64,000 nucleotides of DNA, from positions 4,774,001-4,838,000 of the forward strand of contig NZ_CP063845.1 in NCBI RefSeq assembly GCF_021018745.1. Reading direction: 5' to 3'. This document shows positions 24,790 through 32,344 of this stretch, in pieces. The translations under genes were made by a program, and so were the position numbers. Origin of the DNA: Gloeobacter morelensis MG652769 (GTDB lineage: Bacteria; Cyanobacteriota; Cyanobacteriia; Gloeobacterales; Gloeobacteraceae). The notes under the pieces were generated by a model. That model saw only the letters and a list, made by a program, of their open reading frames with translations. It was not told where the DNA came from and made no database searches. Positions within the stretch are counted from its first letter, which is position 1. Every line of letters begins with the position of its first letter.

Positions 24790-24860
24790 AATCCTTGCAG
24801 TCAAGGATGCGATTCATCCCGACACTGGGCTGCGCTACAGTGCGGGGCTTCTCGCATAGG

Positions 24861-24954
24861 AGCTAATTCTGGCCGAGACGGACGATTGCCGGTTCGGTTG
24901 CATTGATTCCTGGTTTGCAGTGATCCCCGATTGCAGTTCATCCCGGTCGAGAAG
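24861..24954. repeat. Right copy of the inverted iterated-motif repeat
   Basis: Reverse complement of 21586-21684: read on the minus strand it starts CTTCTCGACCGGGATGAACT and continues through GGGGATCACTGCAAA and CCAGGAATCAATGCAA. It is followed on the inner side by the tnpA end of the IS605-type element and on the outer side, 32 bp away, by the IS4-family element. The inner few units have diverged more than the outer ones. Confidence 0.75.
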
Positions 24955-25054
24955 CGCCTTATTGCAGGTTTGGGCCTCTACTATTGTTCAAGGGGTGACA
25001 GAGTAGCTCACAAACCGGACTGGACAAGCATTCCAGGCATCGCTACATAGGAAA

Positions 25055-25082
25055 ATGGACTTGGGATGTCGCCCAAGTCCAT
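25055..25082. promoter_or_regulatory. Perfect 11-bp hairpin at the 5' side of the IS4 transposase gene
   Basis: ATGGACTTGGG and CCCAAGTCCAT flank a 6-nt loop. The hairpin contains the first in-frame ATG, so transcripts coming from outside the IS would hide that start. IS10 and IS50 use such hairpins to block translation from read-through RNA; the same role here is inference. Confidence 0.6.
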
Positions 25083-25093
25083 CCAAAAAAACA

Positions 25094-26245
25094 ATGATGC
25101 CTGCATTCTACCAGACCTTCTTCGCACACCTGCTCACTGCGCGACAGTCTCTGTTTTTGCATTTGCTTGTCGCCACTTTGCAAACCCACAAACAGCTCGC
25201 CTTGGGCAAACTCTCCCAGGCACTGCCGCTGCCGATCACTGCCGACAGTCGCAAGCGCGCTCTCCAACGCTTTCTCACCCTCGACAAACTCAATATTTTC
25301 GAGGCTTGGTTCCCATTGGTTTTGTACCTGGTACTGACCCACTTTTCCAAGACAACCACACTCAAACTGGCGATCGACCGCACCGACTGGTGGCACTACA
25401 ACGTGCTGACAGTGGCCCTGGTGTGGCATAGACATGCCTTGCCACTCAATTGGACCTTGCTCGACCATCCTGGCAACAGTAACCTCGAAGACCAACAACT
25501 GTTACTCTCACCGGTTCTGTCTCTACTTTCTGCCTATCGCGTCGTGGTGTTGGGGGACAGAGAGTTTTGCAGTGTCAAGCTGGCCAATTGGTTGCGCAGT
25601 CGAAAGGCCGGCTTTTGCTTGAGATTAAAAATCAGTGAATATATTCGACAACAAGGTGCAGACTTTCGCTCGCTAAAGTCTTTGGAACTACAACCTGGAA
25701 TGTCGATGTTTCTTGGCGGAGTGCGCGTCACCAAAAATCGTAAAAACAAGGGATTCGAGCCGTTCAATATTGCTTGTATCTGGAAACGAAAAATCCGGAA
25801 TATGCAACCGGGTGAAGGCTGGTATATTTTGACAGACCGGCCAAAGTTACACGAAGCACTTGAGCTGTATGCTGACCGTTGGGGAATCGAAGTTTGGCAC
25901 AAAGACGTCAAATCCTGTGGCTACCATCTTGAAGAAGTACGCGTCAGTCAGGAACGGATGATGCGGGTACTGTTGTTAGCATCGATTGCCTGGAGTGCAG
26001 CGATGCTCAACGGTCTGCAACTGGAGCGAATAGGGGTGGACAAGTACACCGGCAGGGTTCAAGAAAAGCAGCGACGCTTGCGGCGTCACAGCCCTTTTCG
26101 GGTTGGCCAGTACGCTTGGCACTGGGCACAGGCGGTGCTGGGTTTGGGTGACTGGCTCGACAATTTGATAGACACCTGTAGGAACAAAGCCCGGGACTAT
26201 CGACGCGGGTTGCGGGCTGCAAGGTTGATGCTGAGCGTCACGTAG
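25094..26245 (+). CDS. IS4 family DDE transposase
   Basis: 383 residues from ATG 25094, just after the 5' hairpin (an in-frame ATG at 25055 lies inside the hairpin). DDE catalytic residues: Asp in 'LAIDRTDWWHYN', Asp in 'VVLGDREFCSVKLA', Glu in the IS4 signature 'YADRWGIEVWHKDVKSCGYH' (Y-2-R-3-E-6-K). No stops, full length, ending 21 nt before the right terminal repeat. It mobilises this element by cut-and-paste transposition. Confidence 0.93.
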   Translation: MMPAFYQTFFAHLLTARQSLFLHLLVATLQTHKQLALGKLSQALPLPITADSRKRALQRFLTLDKLNIFEAWFPLVLYLVLTHFSKTTTLKLAIDRTDWWHYNVLTVALVWHRHALPLNWTLLDHPGNSNLEDQQLLLSPVLSLLSAYRVVVLGDREFCSVKLANWLRSRKAGFCLRLKISEYIRQQGADFRSLKSLELQPGMSMFLGGVRVTKNRKNKGFEPFNIACIWKRKIRNMQPGEGWYILTDRPKLHEALELYADRWGIEVWHKDVKSCGYHLEEVRVSQERMMRVLLLASIAWSAAMLNGLQLERIGVDKYTGRVQEKQRRLRRHSPFRVGQYAWHWAQAVLGLGDWLDNLIDTCRNKARDYRRGLRAARLMLSVT

Positions 26246-26288
26246 CCTTGTCTGTCACCCCTTGAACTACTATTGCAAGCTCTTACAG

Positions 26289-26984
26289 CTATATCTCTCC
26301 CTGGAAGGCAATTTCCGCCAATCTTTGCCTGAACCTGGTTCTTGTCTGCAGCTCGGCGAGGTTGTAGCACTCGATGCGCTGCACTTGTGCCAGGGCGAGG
26401 ATGGTTCTCGCGGAGCCCTGGATCTTGCCGTCGCCGTCTTCGGGTACGAAGCAGATCACATAAGCGCTCGGGCTGTCGAGATCTTCCCCGAGCAGCTGAA
26501 ACACCCGCCGGGTGTGCGCCCGCCTCTGAAAATTGTTGTAGCTTTTCCAGTGGGGGTGAACCGAGGCCGCCAGCCGTGTCGCCCTGGCGATCGTCTCGGG
26601 GTCGCAGACCACCAGCCCGTCTTGATAGCCCCCGGCCCCGGAGTGGGGCACATAGATTCGGCGGCTCTCCGCCGCTGCGGCCGTGGCAAAGGCGGCGTCC
26701 GTTCCCTTGTCGTGCCCGGTGCGCACAACCATACCCTGGCCCGCCAGGTGCTGCGCCACCAGAATCACCAACGCAGCGACGTCGGGCGGCGGCTCGGTCG
26801 AGCCGACGCCTGTGTAAAAGCGATTGACAGTGAGCAGGTTCACCGCCTGGTGCTGCTTGCCGGCGGTCATGGCTGTCCGGTCATCGACATCCTGGTCTGC
26901 GCATAAGTGGTGCTCGACCCGGGCGTCGCTGTCGGCGGAGTCTGCATCGCTACTATTTCCCTCGTTCCGGCGTACCTCGGTCAT
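26289..26984 (-). CDS. SLOG/DprA-like Rossmann protein of phage type
   Basis: 231 residues from the ATG at 26984 (GAGG close upstream). The first ~45 residues are acidic and disordered. The core begins with 'RFYTGVGSTEPPPDVAALVI', then 'GMVVRTGHDKGTDAAFATAA', 'RIYVPHSG' and later 'AYVICFVPEDGDGKIQGSAR', 'ARTILALAQVQRIECYNLAE'. G-x-G-S-T and G-x-x-x-G-T-D-x-A-F are features of the SLOG superfamily found in many phages, where they bind nucleotide-derived ligands or DNA. Its end lies 14 bp from the IS4 target duplication. Possibly a prophage leftover; exact role unknown. Confidence 0.6.
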   Translation of the reverse strand: MTEVRRNEGNSSDADSADSDARVEHHLCADQDVDDRTAMTAGKQHQAVNLLTVNRFYTGVGSTEPPPDVAALVILVAQHLAGQGMVVRTGHDKGTDAAFATAAAAESRRIYVPHSGAGGYQDGLVVCDPETIARATRLAASVHPHWKSYNNFQRRAHTRRVFQLLGEDLDSPSAYVICFVPEDGDGKIQGSARTILALAQVQRIECYNLAELQTRTRFRQRLAEIAFQGEI

Positions 26985-27165
26985 GATCCTCAAATCGCCG
27001 TGCCCGACCGCGATTGCCTAAAGGTTGGGGATATATTCAAGTCAGTATCTTATCCCGGCCATAGCCCAAGACTGAAGACTGCTTCATGGCGAGCTTTCTA
27101 CGGGAGCGAGTCAATTTCACCTCCCGCCGGAGCGCTAGGCTGGTCGGGTTGGCAGGAGAACCCCG

Positions 27166-27621
27166 ATGCACCCGGATGCGCTGCTGTTTTTTGAACAGGA
27201 CTTCTGGCCCACACTCGACTGCATGCCGATGGGAGTGCGCTACAAGCTCGATCTGTGCGCCACCAAAGTGAGCCTGCGCCACTGGCAGCTCCTCGCAACC
27301 GCCGAGCGCGAGGAACTGATCGCCCTGGCCTGCGAAAATGGGGAGCAAGTCGACCGTTATCGCGAACGGCTGGGCGCGTTGGCCCGTCAGTACGACTTTG
27401 CCCTGGTGCCCATCGATCCCGACCCGGCTCCCTGGCAGGCCGAGGTACCCCGCCTCGCGATGGAAGCGCCCCTTTGGCGGGCGATGAACCCCTTTGAGCG
27501 CTTCGTCTGCCTCAAAGCCCAGGCTTCAAGCAAACACGCCGAGTTGCTTCCCCGGGTGCTGGCCCTGCTCAAAGAGCGCTACCCGATCCCGGCAGGGCGA
27601 CCTGGCGGGGAAGCTCGATAA
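27166..27621 (+). CDS. Nitrate reductase associated protein family
   Basis: 151 residues, ATG with AGGAGA upstream. The N-terminal 'FFEQDFWPTLDCMPMGVRYK' and 'LDLCATKVSLRHWQLLATAE' reproduce the hallmark of the cyanobacterial 'nitrate reductase associated' family (D-S-L-R-C-I-P-M-x-V-R-x-K-L-D-x-C). Two conserved Cys (residues ~19 and ~31) are kept. Usually coded near assimilatory nitrate reductase narB; no such genes are near here. The function in nitrate assimilation is only known by association. It overlaps the convergent phosphoesterase gene by 53 nt. Confidence 0.8.
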   Translation: MHPDALLFFEQDFWPTLDCMPMGVRYKLDLCATKVSLRHWQLLATAEREELIALACENGEQVDRYRERLGALARQYDFALVPIDPDPAPWQAEVPRLAMEAPLWRAMNPFERFVCLKAQASSKHAELLPRVLALLKERYPIPAGRPGGEAR

Positions 27622-28228
27622 GAAATTCTCCGGTGTCGGTGAGGTAGGCCGCGAGCGGCCCCTCGGGCGCCCCGAAGTCGACGCAGACCGCCTGGGGGGT
27701 GACGACGGGTGTGTGGTAATGCCCGAAAACCACCTGCACGCCGGGGGTCCAGTACTCAGGCAAGCTCCACCAGCGGATGCGGTAGATTTTGCCCTGATTG
27801 TCGTGGAAGCGCGGCCCCCATAGGTGCTCGTCGGGTGGGCAGGTGGGGCTCCAGTAGGCATGGACGACCGCCACCCCCGGAAAGAGCAACACCGTCGGCA
27901 ACTGGGCAAGCCAGACCATCAGCCGCTCGCGCCAGGGGGCGCTCTGGGAGCGGATGCGCTCCAGCGTGGCGGCAAGTCCGCCACCCACCTGCACCGGATT
28001 GCCCTTGAGCGCTCGAAAGAGCTTGTCGTCGTGGTTGCCCTTCACAGCCCGAAAGCGGTTGGCGATCAGGGTATCGAGCACCCCCACCGGATCGGGTCCC
28101 CGGTCGACAAAATCCCCCACGAAGACCGGTTCGTAACCGATGGGCAACCGTGCAAGCAGCGCGGATAACTGCTCGGCACTGCCGTGGACGTCGCCGATCA
28201 CGGCGAGTTTCGGGGTAGAAACGTTCAT
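27569..28228 (-). CDS. Ser/Thr phosphatase-type metallophosphoesterase (Ap4A hydrolase/PrpE-like)
   Basis: 219 residues from the ATG at 28228 with GGGGAGA upstream. Motifs of the PPP group: 'LAVIGDVHGSAEQLSALL' (D-x-H), 'VFVGDFVDRGPDPVGVLD' (GDxxDRG), 'RAVKGNHDDKLFRALKG' (GNHD), 'VAVVHAYWSP' (His) and 'VVFGHYHTPVV' (GHxH). It could hydrolyse diadenosine tetraphosphate or dephosphorylate proteins or RNA ends. It overlaps the nitrate-associated gene tail to tail. Confidence 0.85.
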   Translation of the reverse strand: MNVSTPKLAVIGDVHGSAEQLSALLARLPIGYEPVFVGDFVDRGPDPVGVLDTLIANRFRAVKGNHDDKLFRALKGNPVQVGGGLAATLERIRSQSAPWRERLMVWLAQLPTVLLFPGVAVVHAYWSPTCPPDEHLWGPRFHDNQGKIYRIRWWSLPEYWTPGVQVVFGHYHTPVVTPQAVCVDFGAPEGPLAAYLTDTGEFLIELPRQVALPGSGSAL

Positions 28229-28276
28229 GATTTTGATCGTCTCCCCGAAACCCGACGGCGACAAGGATCGGCTTTT

Positions 28277-28498
28277 TTAGGTCACACCGACGGTGGCGCG
28301 GGGCGCCTGGGGTTCAAGGCCCGCCCCGGCAACCTCGGCCTCAGCAGTATCGACAAAGAAAATCGCGGCACAGCGGCAGCAGCGGTGGCTCGACAGACCA
28401 AAGAAGGGGGCCAGCCGCTCGATGCCCCGGCGACGCGAGATGCGAATGTTGGTACTGCCACAACTGGGGCAACGGTCCTGTACAGACTGGCGATTCAT
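28277..28498 (-). CDS. Small zinc-ribbon protein
   Basis: 73 residues. 'RCPSCGSTNIRISRRRGIER' followed by 'HRCCRCAAIFF' gives two Cys pairs spaced like a zinc ribbon, with a hydrophobic turn after the second. The C-terminal ~25 residues are disordered. It lies 49 nt upstream of the phosphoesterase on the same strand, so may form an operon with it. Function unknown, nucleic-acid or protein binding possible. Confidence 0.6.
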   Translation of the reverse strand: MNRQSVQDRCPSCGSTNIRISRRRGIERLAPFFGLSSHRCCRCAAIFFVDTAEAEVAGAGLEPQAPRATVGVT

Positions 28499-28724
28499 AA
28501 CTCACCCTCCTCTTTTCTCTGTACGCCCGGCCCACCCGGCCCGGACGCATTTTGATTATACTACAAGCGTGCTACAGACTCAATACGCCCCGGAACTCCG
28601 GTCGGCAGTAGAATTGTAGCCGATTTATGATCTTTTGTCCACATTCATTTGCTTTGCGGCCAAAGTTGGAACCGGTCCATCGGCCCACCTGTCTACAATG
28701 GGCGACTGTATCCACCGAGGTTCT

Positions 28725-30557
28725 ATGCCCCACGCTTTGTTGCGCACCTCTGCTTGGACGCTGATGCTGCTGGCCGGTTTCGGGCCGCTCGCGCCGATAG
28801 CCGCCTCGGCGCAGACAGACGCCGCCCGGGTGGCGGCGGCCCGGCCCGCCTGGATCGAGCGCAGCGACGCCAACGCCCGGGTGCTGCTTGCGGTGACGGC
28901 GCGCTTCGAGCCGGAGGCGGCGGCATCTTTCGGCCTGGAGGGATTGGACGAGCGCATCAGCGATCTGAGCACCGGGTACGACGAGCGGCAGCAAAAGGCT
29001 TACACCGAGGCGGCGGTTGATCTGGAGCGGCGGCTCGCTGCCGAGAAGGATCCGCAGGTGCGGCAGGATCTCGAAATTTTGATCGTGGCGGCCCGCAACA
29101 ACGCCCGCGGCCTCGAATTGAACCGCAAGTACACTCTGCCCTACTTGAACCTGTCGCAGCTGCTGTTTGGCAGTTTGCGCGGCCTGCTCGACGATCGGGT
29201 GGCCCCCGCCCGCCGCCCCGCCGCCCTGGTGCGCCTCAGGCGCTACGCCGGGCTGGAACCGGGTTACACGCCGATTGCGCAGCTGGCCCAGGAGCGCATC
29301 CGCGAGCGGCTGAACCGGCCGGGAATTTTGTTTCCCTACCGCGCCGAAGTCGAGAAGGACTTGGCCAACAACGCCGCCTTTGTCGAGGGGATGGGCCAAC
29401 TGTTCGAGAAGTACAAAATCGCCGGTTACCAGGAACCGCTCGCCAAACTCAAAACGGACCTGGCCGCCTACGACGGCTTTTTGCGCGAGCAAGTGCTCCC
29501 CAGGGCGCGCGACGATTTTCGCCAGCCCCCGGAGCTGTACGCTTTTGCCCTCAAGCAGTTCGGCGTCGATCTGCCCCCGGCCGAGCTGACGGCCCTGGCG
29601 CGCGCCGCCTTTGCCGACATCCAGCGGCAGATGCAGGTTCTCGCTCCCCAGGTGGCCAAAGCGAAGGGCTACCGTTCCACCGACTACCGCGACGTCATCC
29701 GCGAGCTCAAAAAAGACCAACTCGTGGGCGAAACGATTCTGCCCCACTACCAGGAGCGCCTCGCCCAGATCGAGCAAATCATCCGCCGCGAGAAGCTCGT
29801 CACCCTGCCCGATCGCCCCGCGCGCATCCGCCTCGCCTCCGCCGCCGAGAGTGCCGCCGTTCCGGCCCCGAACATGAGCCCGCCGCGGCTGTTGAACAAC
29901 ACGGGCGAGCAGGGCGAGTTTATTTTGCCCCTGAACATCCCGGCCCCGCCCGGCACTGCCGCCGGCAAGACCGAGCGGGTGGACGATTTTACCCACACCG
30001 CCGCCTCCTGGACGCTCACGGCCCACGAGGCCCGCCCCGGCCACGAACTGCAGTTTGCCTCTCTGGTCGAAAAGGGCGTCTCCACCGCCCGCGCCATTTA
30101 CGCCTTCAACAGCACCAACGTCGAGGGCTGGGCGCTGTACGCGGAGTCGATCACCCTGCCGTTTATGCCCCCCGAAGGCCAGCTCATCTCGCTGCAGGCC
30201 CGGTTGCAGCGCGCCGCCCGCGCCTTTCTCGACCCTGGCTTGCAGGCGGGCACCGTGACGCGCGAGGAGGCAATGCGGGTACTCACCCAGGAGGTGATGC
30301 TCTCGCAGCCCTTCGCCAACCAGGAAGTCGAGCGCTACACCTTCCGTTCCCCCGGCCAGGCGACTTCCTACTTCTACGGCTACACGCGGCTTAACGAACT
30401 GCGCAAAGACGCCGAGCAGCGGATGGGCAGCCGCTTCGACGCCCAGAAATTCCACGACTTCATCCTGGCGCAGGGATTGCTGCCGCCCGCTTTGCTGCGT
30501 AAGGCCGTGATGGAGCAGTTTATCGATGCTGGAGCCGTTGGTGCGAACGGCCGCTGA
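28725..30557 (+). CDS. DUF885 family secreted metallopeptidase-like protein
   Basis: 610 residues from the ATG at 28725. Signal peptide at residues 1-33 ('SAWTLMLLAGFGPLAPIAAS'). DUF885 features: 'TAHEARPGHELQFASLVEKG' (HEAxPGH metal motif, residues ~440), 'NSTNVEGWALYAESITLPF' (downstream Glu ligand region), 'QEVMLSQPFANQEVERYTFR' and 'PGQATSYFYGYTRLNELRK'. The family resembles M32/gluzincin carboxypeptidases; most members are uncharacterised. Length ~600 is usual. Likely periplasmic and peptide-degrading. Confidence 0.85.
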   Translation: MPHALLRTSAWTLMLLAGFGPLAPIAASAQTDAARVAAARPAWIERSDANARVLLAVTARFEPEAAASFGLEGLDERISDLSTGYDERQQKAYTEAAVDLERRLAAEKDPQVRQDLEILIVAARNNARGLELNRKYTLPYLNLSQLLFGSLRGLLDDRVAPARRPAALVRLRRYAGLEPGYTPIAQLAQERIRERLNRPGILFPYRAEVEKDLANNAAFVEGMGQLFEKYKIAGYQEPLAKLKTDLAAYDGFLREQVLPRARDDFRQPPELYAFALKQFGVDLPPAELTALARAAFADIQRQMQVLAPQVAKAKGYRSTDYRDVIRELKKDQLVGETILPHYQERLAQIEQIIRREKLVTLPDRPARIRLASAAESAAVPAPNMSPPRLLNNTGEQGEFILPLNIPAPPGTAAGKTERVDDFTHTAASWTLTAHEARPGHELQFASLVEKGVSTARAIYAFNSTNVEGWALYAESITLPFMPPEGQLISLQARLQRAARAFLDPGLQAGTVTREEAMRVLTQEVMLSQPFANQEVERYTFRSPGQATSYFYGYTRLNELRKDAEQRMGSRFDAQKFHDFILAQGLLPPALLRKAVMEQFIDAGAVGANGR

Positions 30558-30935
30558 GCACGCGGGGTCCGGAAATCCAGCAACTTGACCATTGCCGCCC
30601 TCTCACTCGCCGTGGAGACGCCGGGGGGGAGGCCGTCAGTCCCGTCGTGTTGTTCGTGGTCGGGCCGCGAGGCGGGTGGACCCTCGGCGAAAGCACTCCG
30701 TACGGATGGTTCGCGCCCCGGTTTTTCGTCCGATCTTGGGATTGCCGTTGCACAAACAGCGCCCGATAATACATCCATCCAACGCTGTCACTCTGTCTGT
30801 CACTCGACTTCGTAGGCGGTGACCGGGGCCGTTGCGCAATCGGGCTATGTACGTGTGGAATCAGCTGCAATTCTGGCCGACACTATTTGAGTGCGACCAC
30901 TTTTGCTGTTCTTGATCTGACAGGAAAAAACACCC
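30558..30935. other. Intergenic region without a recognisable gene
   Basis: 378 bp between the DUF885 gene and the FkbM methyltransferase. Base composition becomes less GC-rich from ~30740 onward. Open frames here are short, lack RBS and have no recognisable residues. The promoter of the downstream gene is presumably in the last 100 bp. Confidence 0.4.
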
Positions 30936-31766
30936 TTGCCCGACTCACTGGCCAACCTGACCGACAAGCTGAATAAAAAGTTTCATAACGCCGCAGACAG
31001 ACTCCTCGCTCGTTTGGAGTTGATTCTGGATGGCTTACAGTTCAAAGTGTTTGCGGCGAGGCAGCTTTGGAAAGTTGCCCCCTACGTAGAGCCGCCGGTA
31101 CCCAGAAGTATCTGGCGCGAGTACCATCTGGTTTATAAGGCTCTGCGTCGATTGGCCCGCAACTGGCAGCCCGATTTTGTTCTTGACATCGGTGCTTCGA
31201 CAGGAATCTGGTCCGATGTGGTTCACCACTTATTTCCTGCATCCCGCTTCATCCTGATCGATCCGCTAGCCCAGGACCACCTGAAGTTGGATCGTCGTTA
31301 CGCCGATCTTCATCCCGAATTCGAATGGGTCGATGCCGCCGTTTCCAACCGTGTGGACGAACAAACACTTTTGATTTCTTCGAATTTATATGGCAGTTCT
31401 CTAAAGTACGTCGAGGGCAAAAACGAACATTCCCGCAGGAAGGTAAAGGTCACGACCGTGGACGTATTGGCCAAAAAAAAGCAGTTACATGGTCGTGGCT
31501 TGATGAAAATCGATGTGCAGTTTGGGGAACATCAGGTACTGGAGGGTGCCAAGAATCTGCTCTCTCAAATAGACGCATTCATCGTTGAATTGACACTGGA
31601 CCCCCCGCCCAACACGATGCCGTCATTTATTGAAATGCTTCAAATTATCGACAGCCTGGGTTTTGTCTACGGCGACGATGTCGGTGGCTGGCGCTCCGAA
31701 ACCGGAGGACTTCTTTTGCAAAAGGATATTCTTTTTGTCAGGCCTTGCTTGCGGCATTACTCTTGA
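30936..31766 (+). CDS. FkbM family methyltransferase
   Basis: 276 residues from a TTG start preceded by AGGAAAA. SAM-binding pattern 'DFVLDIGASTGIWSDVVHHL' (residues ~85-105), 'RFILIDPLAQDHLKL', 'FEWVDAAVSNRVDEQTLLIS', 'VKVTTVDVLAKKKQLHGRGL', 'MKIDVQFGEHQVLEGAKNLL' and 'IDAFIVELTL', all in FkbM order. Such enzymes O-methylate sugars or polyketides, often in surface polysaccharide synthesis. The gene is visibly AT-richer than its neighbours, which suggests horizontal transfer. No glycosyltransferases are near. Confidence 0.8.
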   Translation: MPDSLANLTDKLNKKFHNAADRLLARLELILDGLQFKVFAARQLWKVAPYVEPPVPRSIWREYHLVYKALRRLARNWQPDFVLDIGASTGIWSDVVHHLFPASRFILIDPLAQDHLKLDRRYADLHPEFEWVDAAVSNRVDEQTLLISSNLYGSSLKYVEGKNEHSRRKVKVTTVDVLAKKKQLHGRGLMKIDVQFGEHQVLEGAKNLLSQIDAFIVELTLDPPPNTMPSFIEMLQIIDSLGFVYGDDVGGWRSETGGLLLQKDILFVRPCLRHYS

Positions 31767-31830
31767 TTGGTGATCAAAAGTCCGGTAACGCGAACTCCAG
31801 AATCTGCCTGCACAAAGACACTACAGCGCT

Positions 31831-32202
31831 TCAACCGGAGTTACCGTTGCCCCGCTCCCGATCTTTACGGATAAGGTAGTCGTTGATGGCTTGCTGGCGG
31901 CGGTTGGAGGCTCGCAGTTCCTCGACGGCCTGGTCGAGGCGGACGGTCGTGCCGCGCAGCTCGGTGACGGCATCGACCACAACAGTGACAAAGCGCTCAC
32001 CAATATTCGCAAGGCGATCGAGGTTCTGACTGTTGACGACGGTGGCCTCCTGCAGTTCGCCGATGCGCTGGCTGTTGAGCATCGTTGCTTCCTGCAACTC
32101 GCGGGCGCGCTGGCTGTTGGCAAGGGTCGCCGCGCGCAGCTCCGCTATCAGTTCCCCATGCTGGTCAAGTCGTTGCTCAGAGCGGTCGAGACGTTCTTCC
32201 AT
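31831..32202 (-). CDS. Coiled-coil protein with repeated heptads
   Basis: 123 residues. Nearly the whole protein is helical, with repeated 'LANSQRARELQEAT', 'LNSQRIGELQEAT' and 'VNSQNLDRLANIG' units (~14 residues each), then 'VTELRGTTVRLDQAVEELRA'. No membrane segment. A related short coiled-coil protein lies at 62350-62649. Cyanobacteria carry many such small proteins without known role. Confidence 0.65.
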   Translation of the reverse strand: MEERLDRSEQRLDQHGELIAELRAATLANSQRARELQEATMLNSQRIGELQEATVVNSQNLDRLANIGERFVTVVVDAVTELRGTTVRLDQAVEELRASNRRQQAINDYLIRKDRERGNGNSG

Positions 32203-32344
32203 CGGGTAGTCCTCATAGCAAGCTCAGTCGGATGCCGCTATACAGGATAAGTCTGAAGGCGCGGGCTGCAAACGCTGTGCCGCTGTTGCTGTGCTACAAA
32301 GATGCCACACAGCCGCTCCCACTGCGGCCCCGGCGGATCGTGCC

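Larger units (their letters stand above)
23086..24857. mobile_element. IS605-type insertion sequence with divergent tnpB and tnpA
   Basis: Both genes are intact and diverge from a 47-bp middle. The two ends carry related hairpins: CCCG-A-CACTC...GAGTGCGGG at ~23097-23126 beyond tnpB, and CCCG-A-CACTG...CAGTGCGGG at ~24818-24845 beyond tnpA; each is followed by CTTCTCGC. The tnpB side ends with GTGACATACTCCC (minus: GGGAGTATGTCAC), like right ends of the IS605 family. Base composition is clearly AT-richer than the surroundings. Exact boundaries are estimated within a few bases; no target duplication is expected for this family. Confidence 0.85.
24978..26275 (+). mobile_element. Intact IS4-family insertion sequence with 9-bp target duplication
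   Basis: The element proper is 24987-26266 (1280 bp). Terminal inverted repeats of 16 bp: TTCAAGGGGTGACAGA at 24987 and its complement TCTGTCACCCCTTGAA at 26251-26266, without mismatch. The flanks carry the direct repeat CTACTATTG (24978-24986 and 26267-26275), a target duplication. One transposase gene fills the interior. Perfect ends and duplication show a recent insertion. Confidence 0.93.

Noticed and set aside
27086-27271. Alternative small ORFs around the start of the nitrate-associated gene
   Set aside because: They overlap the recognised gene in other frames and lack RBS.
28572-30455. Long minus-strand open frame opposite the DUF885 gene
   Set aside because: Antisense shadow produced by high GC; the plus strand has signal peptide and metal motifs.
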